Positions 8,524-16,494 of a stretch of 64,000 bases of DNA are shown piece by piece; position 1 is the first letter of the stretch, and each line of letters begins with the position of its first letter. The stretch lies in NCBI GenBank assembly GCA_910585525.1, contig CAJUFR010000001.1:16579-80578 (forward strand), in the 5' to 3' direction. Under the pieces are notes generated by a model. It made no database searches. It saw nothing but the letters and a program-made list of their open reading frames with translations, and had not been told where the DNA came from. A program made the translations under genes and the position numbers. This DNA is from an uncultured Angelakisella sp. (lineage in GTDB: Bacteria; Bacillota; Clostridia; Oscillospirales; Ruminococcaceae).

Positions 8524-9325
8524 TCTCCTTACCGTTGCCGGTATCTCCAAGACCTTCGCCCCCGGCACCGTCCACCAGAAGAAGGCGCTGGAGGAGGTGG
8601 CCCTCTCCCTGGCGCCCGGGGACTTTGCCGCCATCATCGGCAGCAACGGGGCGGGGAAGTCCACCCTCTTCGGGGCGGTGGCGGGCAGCTTCTACCCCGA
8701 CAGGGGCCGGGTGCTGCTGGACGGGGAGGACATCACCTTCCTGCCGGAGCACAAGCGGGCCCGGAAGATCGGGCGGCTGTTCCAGGACCCGTTAAAGGGT
8801 ACCGCCTCCCACATGACCATCGAGGAGAATCTGGCCCTGGCCTACCTGCGGGCGGGGGGGAAGAGCTCCCCCTTCTCCATGGTGGGGAAGCGGGACCGGG
8901 ACTACTTCCGGGAGCGGCTGGCCGCCCTGGGGCTGGGGCTGGAGGACCGGATGAAGGCCCCGGTGGGGCTGCTCTCCGGCGGCCAGCGCCAGGCGCTGAC
9001 GCTGCTGATGGCCACCCTGGTCACCCCCAAGCTGCTGCTGCTGGACGAGCACACCGCCGCCCTGGACCCCGCCACCGCCGAGAAGGTGCTGGACCTCACC
9101 CGCCGGGTGGTGGCGGAGCAGGGCATCACCTGCATGATGATCACCCACAACATCTCCTCCGCCCTCTCCCTGGGCAACCGCACCCTGATGATGGACCGGG
9201 GGAGGCTGGTGCTGGACCTGTCCGGCCCCCAGCGGGAGGGGATGACCGTCCCCCGGCTGCTGGAGCTGTTCAAGGAGAAGGCGGCCCGGGAACTGGACAA
9301 CGACCGGATACTCATGTCCCCGTAG
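8516..9325 (+). CDS. trpZ: Tryptophan ABC transporter ATP-binding protein
   Basis: 269-residue ATPase of the trpXYZ importer. Walker A GSNGAGKST is near residue 42, signature LLSGGQRQALT near 152, Walker B LLLLDEHTAALDP near 172, and MITHN supplies the switch His. The D of Walker B is followed by EHTAALDP, as in this subfamily. It starts inside the end of trpY (8516-8523), with GGGAGGTGG in the trpY coding sequence as ribosome site. The operon ends at a strong terminator. Confidence 0.88.
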   Translation: MADLLTVAGISKTFAPGTVHQKKALEEVALSLAPGDFAAIIGSNGAGKSTLFGAVAGSFYPDRGRVLLDGEDITFLPEHKRARKIGRLFQDPLKGTASHMTIEENLALAYLRAGGKSSPFSMVGKRDRDYFRERLAALGLGLEDRMKAPVGLLSGGQRQALTLLMATLVTPKLLLLDEHTAALDPATAEKVLDLTRRVVAEQGITCMMITHNISSALSLGNRTLMMDRGRLVLDLSGPQREGMTVPRLLELFKEKAARELDNDRILMSP

Positions 9326-9342
9326 GGGGGCGCGCCGATAGG

Positions 9343-9366
9343 AAGGGGGCTTTGCCCCCCTTTTTT
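9343..9366 (+). terminator. Rho-independent terminator of trpXYZ
   Basis: AAGGGGGC (9343-9350) pairs with the GCCCCCCTT that follows a 3-base loop, and the stem runs into TTTTTT to 9366. Confidence 0.85.
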
Positions 9367-9401
9367 GTCTGCCCCCGGCGCCGCCCGGGACAAGATACCC
9401 C

Positions 9402-9430
9402 TTGTACAGCCCCCCAAGGTGTGATAAAAT
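9402..9430 (+). promoter_or_regulatory. Promoter upstream of the regulator fragment and hydrogenase
   Basis: TTGTAC (9402-9407), 17-base spacer, TAAAAT (9425-9430). The promoter stands immediately before the truncated response-regulator frame and probably drives it and the hydrogenase together. Confidence 0.6.
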
Positions 9431-9463
9431 AAACACAAGAGTATCCGCCTGACAGGGGGCCAG

Positions 9464-9652
9464 GTGTTCACCAAGGAGCAGCTTTACCAGCATGTCTGGG
9501 GGGATGTGCTGGTGGACGCCGGGGCGGTGATGGTCTACATCAGCCACCTGCGCAACAAGCTGGAAAAGGACCCCCAAAACCCCCGGTACCTGCGAACGGT
9601 GTGGGGGCAAGGATATCAGTTCGTCGTGGAGGAAGGAGAACAGGAAATATGA
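9464..9652 (+). pseudogene. C-terminal DNA-binding fragment of an OmpR-family response regulator
   Basis: The frame gives 62 residues matching the last two thirds of an OmpR/PhoB winged helix: VFTKEQLYQHVWGD, then the recognition helix and wing (VMVYISHLRNKLEKDP, YLRTVWGQGYQF). The same frame is open back to about 9425 with LTGG just before, but there is no receiver domain and no first half of the effector domain. No histidine kinase lies nearby. GTG at 9464 lacks a clear ribosome site. It ends ATGA into the hydrogenase gene, so even a remnant may serve translational coupling. An intact mini-regulator is possible but less likely. Confidence 0.65.
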
Positions 9653-11160
9653 GAGGGATGCAAACATCGGTACAGGACATCCGCCGCCGCATCTTCACCG
9701 AGGTGGCCAAAATGGGCTACGAGGGCGGGGATTATTCCCGCATCGAGGAGCTGCCCTATAAGATCATCCCCGGGGAGGCGGCCCAGTACCGGGAATCGAT
9801 CTTTTTGGAGCGGGCCATCGTGGGGGAACGGCTCCGGCTGGCCATGGGTCTGCCCCTGCGCCCCATGGATGAGCACGCCCCCCTTTCCATGGGGGTGAAC
9901 GAAAGCGCCATCGCCGAAAAATACTACGAGCCCCCCCTCATCAACCTCATCAAGTTCGCCTGCAACGGCTGCCCGGAAAAGCAGTACCGGGTCACCGACT
10001 GCTGCCAGGGCTGTCTTGCCCACCCCTGCAGCGAAAGCTGCCCCAAGGACGCCATCATCGTCCACAAAAACGGCCAGTCGGTCATCGACACCAGCAAGTG
10101 CATCCGCTGCGGCAAGTGCGCCGCCGCCTGCCCCTACGGGGCCATCATCAAGATGGAGCGCCCCTGCGCCGCCGCCTGCGGCATGGACGCCATCGGAACC
10201 GACGAGCAGGGCAAGGCCACCATCGACCAGGACAAGTGCGTCTCCTGCGGCATGTGCCTGGTGAACTGCCCCTTCGGCGCCATCTCGGACAAGGGGCAGA
10301 TCTTCCAGCTGATCCAGTCCATCAAGCGGGGGGACCGGGTCATCGCCATCGTGGCCCCCGCCTTTATCGGCCAGTTCGGGGCCGCCCTGCCGCCGGAGAA
10401 GTTCGAGGCCGCCATGAAGCAGCTGGGCTTTGACAGCGTGGTGGAGGTGGCCATCGGCGCCGACCTCTGCACCATCGAGGAGGCCAAGGACTTCCTCCGG
10501 GCGGTGCCGGAGGAGCAGCCCTTTATGGCCACCTCCTGCTGCCCCTCCTGGTCGGTGATGGCCAAAAAGCTGTTCCCCACCATCTCCCACTGTATCTCCA
10601 TGGCCATGACCCCCATGGTCCTCACCGCCCGCCTGCAAAAGAAGGAGCACAAGGGGTGCAAGATCGCCTTTATCGGCCCCTGCGCCTCCAAGAAGCTGGA
10701 GGCCAGCCGCCGCACCATCCGCAGCGACGTGGACTTCGTCCTCACCTTTGAGGAACTGATGGGGATGTTCGAGGCCAAGGAGGTGGACTTCAGCCAGATC
10801 ACCGAGGAGAAGCCGCTGGAGGAGGGCACCGGCGCCGGCCGTGGCTTTGCCGTCGGCGGCGGCGTCGCCAAGGCGGTGGCCGACGTCATCCACGACATGG
10901 ACCCGGACCGGGAGGTAAAGATCGCCAGCGCCCAGGGCCTTGCCGAGTGCAAGCGGCTGCTGGCCATGGCCCGGGCGGGGAAGTACAACGGCTACCTGCT
11001 GGAGGGGATGGCCTGCCCCGGCGGCTGTGTGGCAGGGGCCGGAACGCTCCAGCCCATCAACAAGTCCTCCGCCACCGTGGTGAAGTACGCCAAGGACGCC
11101 AGTCTCCAGAAGGCCACCGATTCCAAGTACGAGATCACCCTCAGTCTGCTGGGCGACTAA
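9649..11160 (+). CDS. [FeFe] hydrogenase, soluble monomeric (group B-like)
   Basis: 503-residue iron-only hydrogenase that would evolve or take up H2 with ferredoxin. The N-terminal 110 residues are family-specific; then come a Cys-rich segment (CNGCPEKQY, CCQGCLAHPCSESCPKD) and two ferredoxin-type 4Fe-4S motifs (CIRCGKCAAACP; CVSCGMCLVNCP). H-cluster motifs are intact: TSCCPSW at 295-301, PCASKKLE with C345, and MACPGGC with C456 and C460. The proton-transfer Cys of TSCCP is present. ATG 9649 follows GGAAGGAG and overlaps the upstream fragment. No HydEFG maturases are in the window, so they must be elsewhere. The group B assignment comes from domain layout and lacks phylogenetic confirmation. 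Confidence 0.88.
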   Translation: MRGMQTSVQDIRRRIFTEVAKMGYEGGDYSRIEELPYKIIPGEAAQYRESIFLERAIVGERLRLAMGLPLRPMDEHAPLSMGVNESAIAEKYYEPPLINLIKFACNGCPEKQYRVTDCCQGCLAHPCSESCPKDAIIVHKNGQSVIDTSKCIRCGKCAAACPYGAIIKMERPCAAACGMDAIGTDEQGKATIDQDKCVSCGMCLVNCPFGAISDKGQIFQLIQSIKRGDRVIAIVAPAFIGQFGAALPPEKFEAAMKQLGFDSVVEVAIGADLCTIEEAKDFLRAVPEEQPFMATSCCPSWSVMAKKLFPTISHCISMAMTPMVLTARLQKKEHKGCKIAFIGPCASKKLEASRRTIRSDVDFVLTFEELMGMFEAKEVDFSQITEEKPLEEGTGAGRGFAVGGGVAKAVADVIHDMDPDREVKIASAQGLAECKRLLAMARAGKYNGYLLEGMACPGGCVAGAGTLQPINKSSATVVKYAKDASLQKATDSKYEITLSLLGD

Positions 11161-11264
11161 CAGAAGGAGGACCTCCCTCTGAAAAATTTTGTACAGCTTG
11201 AAGACATTTTGCCGCCATTGTCGTATCAATAGATAGACAAGGTAGAAAGAGGGAGGAGCCAGCC

Positions 11265-11834
11265 ATGAACAAGGATATCTACATCGTCATCAGCCAGACC
11301 GGGACCAAATTTTCCCGTTTTCTCCATATCTTCAACCGTACCCCCTACAACCACGCGTCCATCGCCCTGGATGGCGGGATGGACACGCTGTACAGCTTCG
11401 GCCGCCAGTGCCTGTGGCTGCCCATCGCCAGCGGCTTTGTCCGGGAGGCCCCCGGCCGGGGCATCTACCGCCGGTACAAGGACACCCAGTGCGCCGTCTA
11501 CCGGGTGACGGTGAGCGACAGCCAGCACGCCCGCCTGGCCGAGGCTATCCGCCGGTTTGAGGAGGAGGAATGGGCCTACCGCTACAACTTCCTGGGGCTG
11601 CTGACCATGATGGCGGGCATCCCCTTCCGCCGCCGTCACCACTTTGTCTGCTCCCAGTTCGTGGCCTACGTGCTGTACCAAAGCGGCCTGTGGGGGCTGG
11701 ATAAGGACATCTCCCTGGCCCGTCCCCAGGACTTTGCCGCCCTCCCCGGCGTCCAGCTGGTCTACCAGGGGCGCCTGAACGACTGCAAGATGGCGCAGCC
11801 CAGGCGCCTGAAGATCGTCCACGGGGCGGCGTGA
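11265..11834 (+). CDS. Permuted papain-like amidase (YiiX/NlpC-P60-like)
   Basis: 189-residue protein resembling YiiX/YycO-type permuted NlpC/P60 enzymes. Likely catalytic residues are His in PYNHASIALD near residue 28 and Cys in FVCSQFVAYVL near residue 129, in the His-then-Cys order of the permuted families. There is no signal peptide, so it is cytoplasmic or surface-exposed by another route. ATG 11265 follows GGGAGGAGCC. It stands alone between the hydrogenase and a terminator. The substrate (peptide, lipid or acyl amide) cannot be read from the sequence. Confidence 0.7.
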   Translation: MNKDIYIVISQTGTKFSRFLHIFNRTPYNHASIALDGGMDTLYSFGRQCLWLPIASGFVREAPGRGIYRRYKDTQCAVYRVTVSDSQHARLAEAIRRFEEEEWAYRYNFLGLLTMMAGIPFRRRHHFVCSQFVAYVLYQSGLWGLDKDISLARPQDFAALPGVQLVYQGRLNDCKMAQPRRLKIVHGAA

Positions 11835-11878
11835 CAGCGGGGGAGCCCAAGCCTAAAAAACCAAACAAGACCCAAAAG

Positions 11879-11920
11879 CACCACCTCCGGCGGAACTCCC
11901 GCCCGGGGGTGGTGGTTTTT
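11879..11920 (+). terminator. Rho-independent terminator
   Basis: CACCACCTCCGG (from 11880) pairs with CCGGGGGTGGTG (from 11903), followed by GTTTTTT. It ends the amidase transcript. Confidence 0.85.
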
Positions 11921-11972
11921 TATGGGAGAGAAATATTGCATTAAAAATTTTTAGACAAAATAAAAATTTTTC

Positions 11973-12002
11973 TCGACACCGGGGGCGGAAACATGGTATA
12001 TT
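11973..12002 (+). promoter_or_regulatory. Promoter of the permease leader
   Basis: TCGACA (11973-11978), an 18-base spacer and TATATT (11997-12002). Transcription from here would produce a leader of about 220 nt before the NCS1 permease. Confidence 0.55.
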
Positions 12003-12008
12003 GTAAAT

Positions 12009-12226
12009 GCAAACAGAATTTCCGCCTGTCATAGCAAAGAAACTATGCAAAAATAGAAGCATCGGGTCGTTGCGGTTTGTGCACGGATCGCCCGGGGAAC
12101 TGCTCCCCGGTAAGACCAGAAGGCCTCCTTGGGGGAATGGAGACTTAACGCCCCGACGCTGCCGCCGGTTGCAAACGGCGGCGGGGCAGGCGGAAATGAT
12201 ATCAAACCGCAAAAGGAGGATCCTCG
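12009..12226 (+). ncRNA. Structured 5' leader of unknown class before NCS1 permease
   Basis: This 218-nt stretch holds no gene but can fold extensively. A long helix pairs 12059-12071 with 12147-12159 (13 positions, two mismatches), enclosing hairpin CCGGGG/CCCCGG at 12092-12110 and a smaller AAGG/CCTT hairpin near 12120. Outside it, a hairpin CCGCCG/CGGCGG lies at 12162-12181, and a small CATAG/CTATG hairpin near 12030. No U-run follows, so control could be at translation. I could not match it to the TPP, purine, guanidine, THF, ZTP, cyclic-di-GMP or SAM riboswitch consensus. The ribosome site AAAAGGAGG lies just downstream. Confidence 0.5.
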
Positions 12227-13045
12227 ATGAAGGAACAGACCATTCCCCAGAACGCGCGGCAGGACAGTGAATTTTCCCTCTGCGCCGTCCCGGAAAGTGA
12301 GAGAAAATCCTACATAAGCCTGACCATTATCTGGACCGGCTTTATCTTCGCCATCATCAGCCTGATGGCCGGCGGCAGCCTGGCCATGGGACTGAGCTTC
12401 CAGGAGATCATGATCGTCAGCCTTATCGGCAACGTCTTTTTGTGCGCCATCGCCGCTTCCCTCACCGGCCTGCTGGGGGGCAACATCCTGATGCTCATCT
12501 GCGGCTCCATCGCCACCATCGCCATGAACGAGTACGACCTCACCCTTATCCTGCTGGGCTTCGGCCTGGTCATCCCCTCCCTGATCCTGATGACCACCAA
12601 CATCTTCACCACCAACGCCGCCAACCTCTACTCCACCGGCCTGAACCTGGCAAACTCCTTCAAGATCGGCCGCACCAAGATGATGCTCATCCTCATCGGC
12701 GTTTCCGCCGCCGCCACCCTGTTAAAGCCCCACGAGGCGGACTTCTACTACACCTTCCTCAACGCCCTGGGCAACGTCATCCCGCCCCTGGCCGGCATCA
12801 TCGTGGTGAACAAGGGCCGGTACCTCCCCCTGGAGAAGAGCCGGTTCGTGGCCTGGAACCCCATCCCCTGGATCAGCTGGGTGGTCAGCGTCATCATCGT
12901 CTTTACCCTGGCCGCCGTGGCCCCCCGGGTCCAGGAGAATATCTCCGCCCCCTTCATCGGCATCGTCCTGGGCGCCGTGTTCCATATCATCCTGATGAAG
13001 GCCACCAAGACCAAGGTCAACCTGGCGGAAACGGAGGAGAAGTGA
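12227..13045 (+). CDS. Cytosine/purine permease, NCS1 (CodB-like), internally deleted
   Basis: 272-residue member of the NCS1 nucleobase transporters, which are normally near 420 residues. The first 80 residues align with membrane segments 1-2 of CodB (GGSLAMGLSFQEIMIVSLIG), then the sequence jumps at LLGGNIL (about 12476-12486) to a region equivalent to CodB 235 onward (NIFTTNAANLYSTGL, NALGNVIPPLAGIIVV). About 155-160 residues, roughly membrane segments 3-6, are missing in frame. ATG 12227 has AAAAGGAGG. The product is unlikely to transport. It precedes a small membrane protein and a purine-type catabolic locus. Confidence 0.75.
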   Translation: MKEQTIPQNARQDSEFSLCAVPESERKSYISLTIIWTGFIFAIISLMAGGSLAMGLSFQEIMIVSLIGNVFLCAIAASLTGLLGGNILMLICGSIATIAMNEYDLTLILLGFGLVIPSLILMTTNIFTTNAANLYSTGLNLANSFKIGRTKMMLILIGVSAAATLLKPHEADFYYTFLNALGNVIPPLAGIIVVNKGRYLPLEKSRFVAWNPIPWISWVVSVIIVFTLAAVAPRVQENISAPFIGIVLGAVFHIILMKATKTKVNLAETEEK

Positions 13046-13046
13046 C

Positions 13047-13229
13047 ATGAAAGACAACAAGAACCTGGGCCGGTACAAGCTGGCCGCCCTGGCGGGCACC
13101 GTGATCATGGCGGTGGGCTCGTTTATGGCCTGCCTCTGCACCGATCCCGTCCCGGCCAACACCGGCAACGCCCTGCTGCTGGTGAGCATCGCCGTGATGC
13201 TCTACGGCTACTCGGTCTGGCAGCCGTAA
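13047..13229 (+). CDS. Small hypothetical membrane protein
   Basis: 60 residues starting one base after the permease stop, with GGAGAAG as ribosome site inside the permease end. Two hydrophobic segments are visible (LAALAGTVIMAVGSFMACL and ALLLVSIAVMLYGYSVW). I do not recognise a family. The tight spacing argues for co-translation with the permease and perhaps an accessory role. Confidence 0.6.
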   Translation: MKDNKNLGRYKLAALAGTVIMAVGSFMACLCTDPVPANTGNALLLVSIAVMLYGYSVWQP

Positions 13230-13247
13230 AAGGTACATAAAAAATTC

Positions 13248-13273
13248 CGGCGCGGGAAGGTATCCCGCGCCGG
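13248..13273 (-). terminator. Terminator of the PAS/HTH regulator
   Basis: An 11-bp perfect stem CCGGCGCGGGA / TCCCGCGCCGG. Reading minus, it is followed by AATTTTTTAT, giving a U-tract for the regulator; the plus side lacks Ts, so it acts mainly on the minus strand. Confidence 0.8.
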
Positions 13274-13280
13274 AGGGCCG

Positions 13281-13931
13281 TCATTCCGCCTTGCTGGCGT
13301 CCATGTAGCTGTATAGGGTGTACTTGCTGATGCCGAACTGCCGGCTCACCTTGTCGCCGCTTTTGGTGACCAGGAAGGCCCCGGCGTTGTTGAGGAACTG
13401 GATGGCCTTTACCTTGTCGTCCTTGGTCATCATCGCCACCGGCTTGCCCACCAGCTTGATGGACTGGCTGATGAGCTCGTCCAGCAGGTCGTTGACGTTG
13501 AGGGGGATGCTCTCCGGCTCCGGGGACTGGCCGGCGGCCTCCCCGGTGGAGACCAGGGAGTGGATGCTGCCCTCGATGGCCAGCAGGCTGGTGATATCGT
13601 AGTTGATGGCCAGGATGGCGCAGACCTTCCCCTCCTCGTCCCGGATATACAGGGTGCTGCTTTTTAGGATGCGGTTGTCGTGGGTCCTGGTGAGGTAGGA
13701 CAGCTTGTCCTTCAGGGCGGCGGGGTCGGACTTCAGCGCCTCCAGCACGATGTGGCTGGGGCCGTCCCCCTGCTTGCGGTGGGAGACATGGCCATTTTCG
13801 ATAAGGACGATGCTGTTGTCCAGCCGGTCGGGGTCCAGGTCGTGGACCACCACCTCGCAGTTGCTGCCGAACTGGGCGGCCAGGCCGTGGGCGATCTGCC
13901 GGAGGGTGTCCAGCATCAGATGATCTAACAA
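13281..13931 (-). CDS. YheO-like PAS/HTH transcriptional regulator
   Basis: 216-residue regulator with an N-terminal PAS-like sensor (HGLAAQFGSNCEVVVHDL, IYIRDEEGKVCAILAINYD) as in YheO-family proteins and a C-terminal helix-turn-helix (SRQFGISKYTLYSYM). The TTG start at 13931 has AAAGGAG seven bases upstream and gives a typical length; an ATG five codons in is the alternative. It is divergent from ssnA and convergent with the permease unit, so it most likely controls the purine-type locus. The ligand is unknown. Confidence 0.8.
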   Translation of the reverse strand: MLDHLMLDTLRQIAHGLAAQFGSNCEVVVHDLDPDRLDNSIVLIENGHVSHRKQGDGPSHIVLEALKSDPAALKDKLSYLTRTHDNRILKSSTLYIRDEEGKVCAILAINYDITSLLAIEGSIHSLVSTGEAAGQSPEPESIPLNVNDLLDELISQSIKLVGKPVAMMTKDDKVKAIQFLNNAGAFLVTKSGDKVSRQFGISKYTLYSYMDASKAE

Positions 13932-14054
13932 AGGGATCGCTCCTTTTTTTGTTGGGATATTCTCCATTTTACCACGATATGGGGTGGGGGACAAGGGAAA
14001 AGGACGGTAGGCTAAAAAATTTTTTTGAGAAACAGCGGGAAAGGGGACAACGTT

Positions 14055-15386
14055 ATGATCCTTGTGGCAAACGGGAGCCTGCTCACCGGGGACCCGGCTC
14101 TGCCCTGGCTGGACCGGGGCGGGGTGGTGGTGGACGACGACGGGCTCATCCGGGAGGCAGGGCCGGAGGGGAAGCTGAAAAAAGCCTACCCCGGTGCCCG
14201 TTACATCGACGCCAGGGGCGGCGTCATCATGCCGGGCTTTGTGAATCTGCACCACCACTGTTATTCCGCCTTCGCCCGGGGGCTGTCCATGAAGGGCTAC
14301 CGGCCCGCCGGTTTTTTGCAGATCCTGGAGGGGATGTGGTGGCGGCTGGACCGGGCCATGACCCTGGAGGACGTCTACCACAGCGCCGCCGTGACCTTCC
14401 TGGAATGTGTCCGGGCCGGTGTCACCACCGTCTTTGACCACCACGCCAGCTACGGGGCCATCCAGGGCAGCCTGTCGGAGGTGAGCCGGGCGGCGGACCG
14501 GCTGGGGCTGCGGGCCTGCCTCTGCTACGAGGTCAGCGACCGGGACGGGGAGGAGAAGTGCACCCAGGCCATCGAGGAAAATCTCCGGTTCCTCCGGGAG
14601 GCGGCCCGGCGGAAGGACGAGATGCGCCACGGCATGATGGGGATGCACGCCGCCTTCACCCTCAGCGACCGCACCCTGGAGCGGTGTGTCGAGGCGCTGC
14701 CCCCTGCCGCCGGGTGCCACATCCACGTGGCGGAGGGGCTGGACGACGCCCGCCACAGCCTACAGACCTACGGCAAGCCGGTGGTCCGCCGCCTGCGGGA
14801 CCGGGGGGTGCTGGGGCGCAAGACCATCGCCGCCCACAGCATCCACCTCAACTGGGAGGAGGTGCAGCTGCTCCGGGAGACCGACACCATGGTGGTCCAC
14901 AACCCCCAGAGCAACATGGGCAACGCCGTGGGCTGCGCCAACATCCCGGAGTATGTCAAGGCGGGGGTGACGGTGGGACTGGGCACCGACGGCTACACCA
15001 GCGACATGCTGGAAAGCTGCAAGGCGGCGGGGGTGCTGGCCAAGCACCACAGCCAGGACCCCGGCGCCGGGGCCGAGATACCCGGGCTGCTGTTCCAAAG
15101 CAACGCCGCCATGGCCAACCGCTACTTCAAGACCCCCCTGGGGGTGCTGAAGGCCGGGGCGGCGGGGGACATCATCGTGGTGGACTACCACCCCTTCACC
15201 CCCATGGACGGCGGCAACGCCGGGGGGCATCTGCTCTTCGGCGCCTGCGGCCGGGACGTCACCACCACCATCGTGGCGGGGAAGGTGCTGATGGAGGACC
15301 GGGTCTTTCCGGGGCTGGACACCCAGAAGCTGCTGGCCGACGCCCGGCAGCAGGCCCGGGACCTTTGGCGCCGTTTGAATGGATAG
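14055..15386 (+). CDS. ssnA: Putative aminohydrolase SsnA
   Basis: 443-residue amidohydrolase-superfamily enzyme, full length for SsnA. The metal site is visible: HxH in NLHHHCYSAFARGL near residue 68, later His in HIHVAEG near 222 and AAHSIHLN near 260, and GLGTDGYTSDM supplying the Asp near 318. SsnA is part of the ygeX/ygeY/ygeW/ygfK purine or urate degradation set, where it is thought to act on a purine ring-opening intermediate. Here it is the only intact enzyme of that set, followed 16 bases later by the ygfK remnant. Start at ATG 14055; the upstream ATG at 14025 has no ribosome site. Confidence 0.88.
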   Translation: MILVANGSLLTGDPALPWLDRGGVVVDDDGLIREAGPEGKLKKAYPGARYIDARGGVIMPGFVNLHHHCYSAFARGLSMKGYRPAGFLQILEGMWWRLDRAMTLEDVYHSAAVTFLECVRAGVTTVFDHHASYGAIQGSLSEVSRAADRLGLRACLCYEVSDRDGEEKCTQAIEENLRFLREAARRKDEMRHGMMGMHAAFTLSDRTLERCVEALPPAAGCHIHVAEGLDDARHSLQTYGKPVVRRLRDRGVLGRKTIAAHSIHLNWEEVQLLRETDTMVVHNPQSNMGNAVGCANIPEYVKAGVTVGLGTDGYTSDMLESCKAAGVLAKHHSQDPGAGAEIPGLLFQSNAAMANRYFKTPLGVLKAGAAGDIIVVDYHPFTPMDGGNAGGHLLFGACGRDVTTTIVAGKVLMEDRVFPGLDTQKLLADARQQARDLWRRLNG

Positions 15387-15401
15387 GAGGAAGAAGCTGA
15401 T

Positions 15402-15752
15402 ATGAGCGACCGTATGCACCCCATCCCCTTTGCCCGGATGCTGGACTGGACCCTCCGGGAGTGGCAGGAGAACGGCTCGGTCTTTGGCTGCCACAAGGTG
15501 TACCGGGCGGCCCCGGGGCGACGCTTTGCCTTTGCCGGCCACCGGGTGGAGACCCCCATCGGCCCCGCCGCCGGGCCCCACACCCAGCTGGCCCAGAACA
15601 TCGCCGCCGCCTACCTCTGCGGCGGGCGGATCATGGAACTGAAAACGGTGCAGCAGCTGGACGGGGAGGACCTGCACGTCTCCAAGCCCTGTATCCTGGC
15701 GGAGGACGAGGGGTACAACTGCGAATGGTCCACCGAACTCACCGTCCCCCAG
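15402..15752 (+). pseudogene. ygfK: ygfK remnant (N-terminal 117 residues)
   Basis: Good ribosome site AGGAGG and an ATG at 15402 open a frame that matches the start of YgfK (putative selenate reductase / FAD-FeS oxidoreductase of purine catabolism): RPIPF-like beginning, then TPIGPAAGPHTQLAQNI and ELKTVQQLDGEDLHVSKPC, and WSTELTVPQ at the end. The full protein is about 1000 residues, so roughly 88% is missing. At about 15752 the sequence switches abruptly to ygeW in another frame. The literal frame runs on to 15920 as meaningless sequence. Confidence 0.85.
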
Positions 15753-15753
15753 C

Positions 15754-16329
15754 GTGCCCCAGGGCGTCATCGGCCTGATGACCCGCTTTGGTATGGATGT
15801 TGTTCTGGCCCACCCCGAGGGCTACGAGGTGATGACGGAGGTGGAGGAGGTGGCGAAGAAAAACGCCGCCGCCACCGGCGGCTCCTTCACCAAGACCCAT
15901 TCCATGGCGGAGGCGTTTAAGGACGCCGACATCGTCTACCCCAAAAGCTGGGCCCCCTTCGCCGCCATGGAGGAGCGCACCCAGCTGTACGGCAACGGCG
16001 ACACCGAGGGCATCAAGGCCCTGGAAAAGCGGCTGCTGGCCCAGAACGCGGAGCACAAGGACTGGTGCTGCACCGAGGAACTGATGGCCACCACCCGGGA
16101 CGGCAAGGCCCTTTACCTCCACTGCCTCCCCGCCGACATCAACGACGTCTCCTGCACCGACGGCGAGGTGGAGGCCAGCGTCTTTGACCGCTACCGCACC
16201 CCCCTCTACAAGGAGGCCAGCTTCAAGCCCTATATCATCGCCGCCATGATCTTCCTGGCCAAGATCAAGGACCCCGCCGGGGCGTTGAAGGCCCTGGAGG
16301 AGCGGGGTATCGCCCGGAAGCTGCCCTAA
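15754..16329 (+). pseudogene. ygeW: ygeW remnant (C-terminal half of knotted carbamoyltransferase)
   Basis: 191 residues match the second half of YgeW, a carbamoyltransferase-like protein: VPQGVIGLMTRFGMDVVLAH, KTHSMAEAFKDADIVYPKSW and the ligand loop YLHCLPADINDV. The normal protein is near 400 residues; the carbamoyl-phosphate domain with its S-x-R-T loop is absent. GTG at 15754 is only the first possible start after the junction and has no ribosome site. The frame is +1 relative to ygfK. It is the second half of a deletion scar. Confidence 0.85.
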
Positions 16330-16352
16330 GGCCATAAACATCGATTTGAAAA

Positions 16353-16390
16353 AACCGGTGGCACTCGATAGACGGGTGCCACCGGCTTTG
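16353..16390 (+). terminator. Terminator after ygeW remnant
   Basis: CCGGTGGCAC pairs with GTGCCACCGG across an 11-base loop, with CTTT after and an A-run before. It probably ended the original purine operon. Confidence 0.75.
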
Positions 16391-16494
16391 CCGTGTTTGG
16401 AGGGGATGGGGCGTTATTTCACCCCCGGGCCGCCCCTGGAATAGTATAAAGAAGCCATCCCAACAAAAAAGCCCCCACGAAAGGAGCGAACCCT

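Noticed and set aside
12009..12226. TPP or guanidine riboswitch before the permease
   Set aside because: The conserved cores (for example CTGAGA and ACCTGATC of TPP) are absent; left as unknown class.
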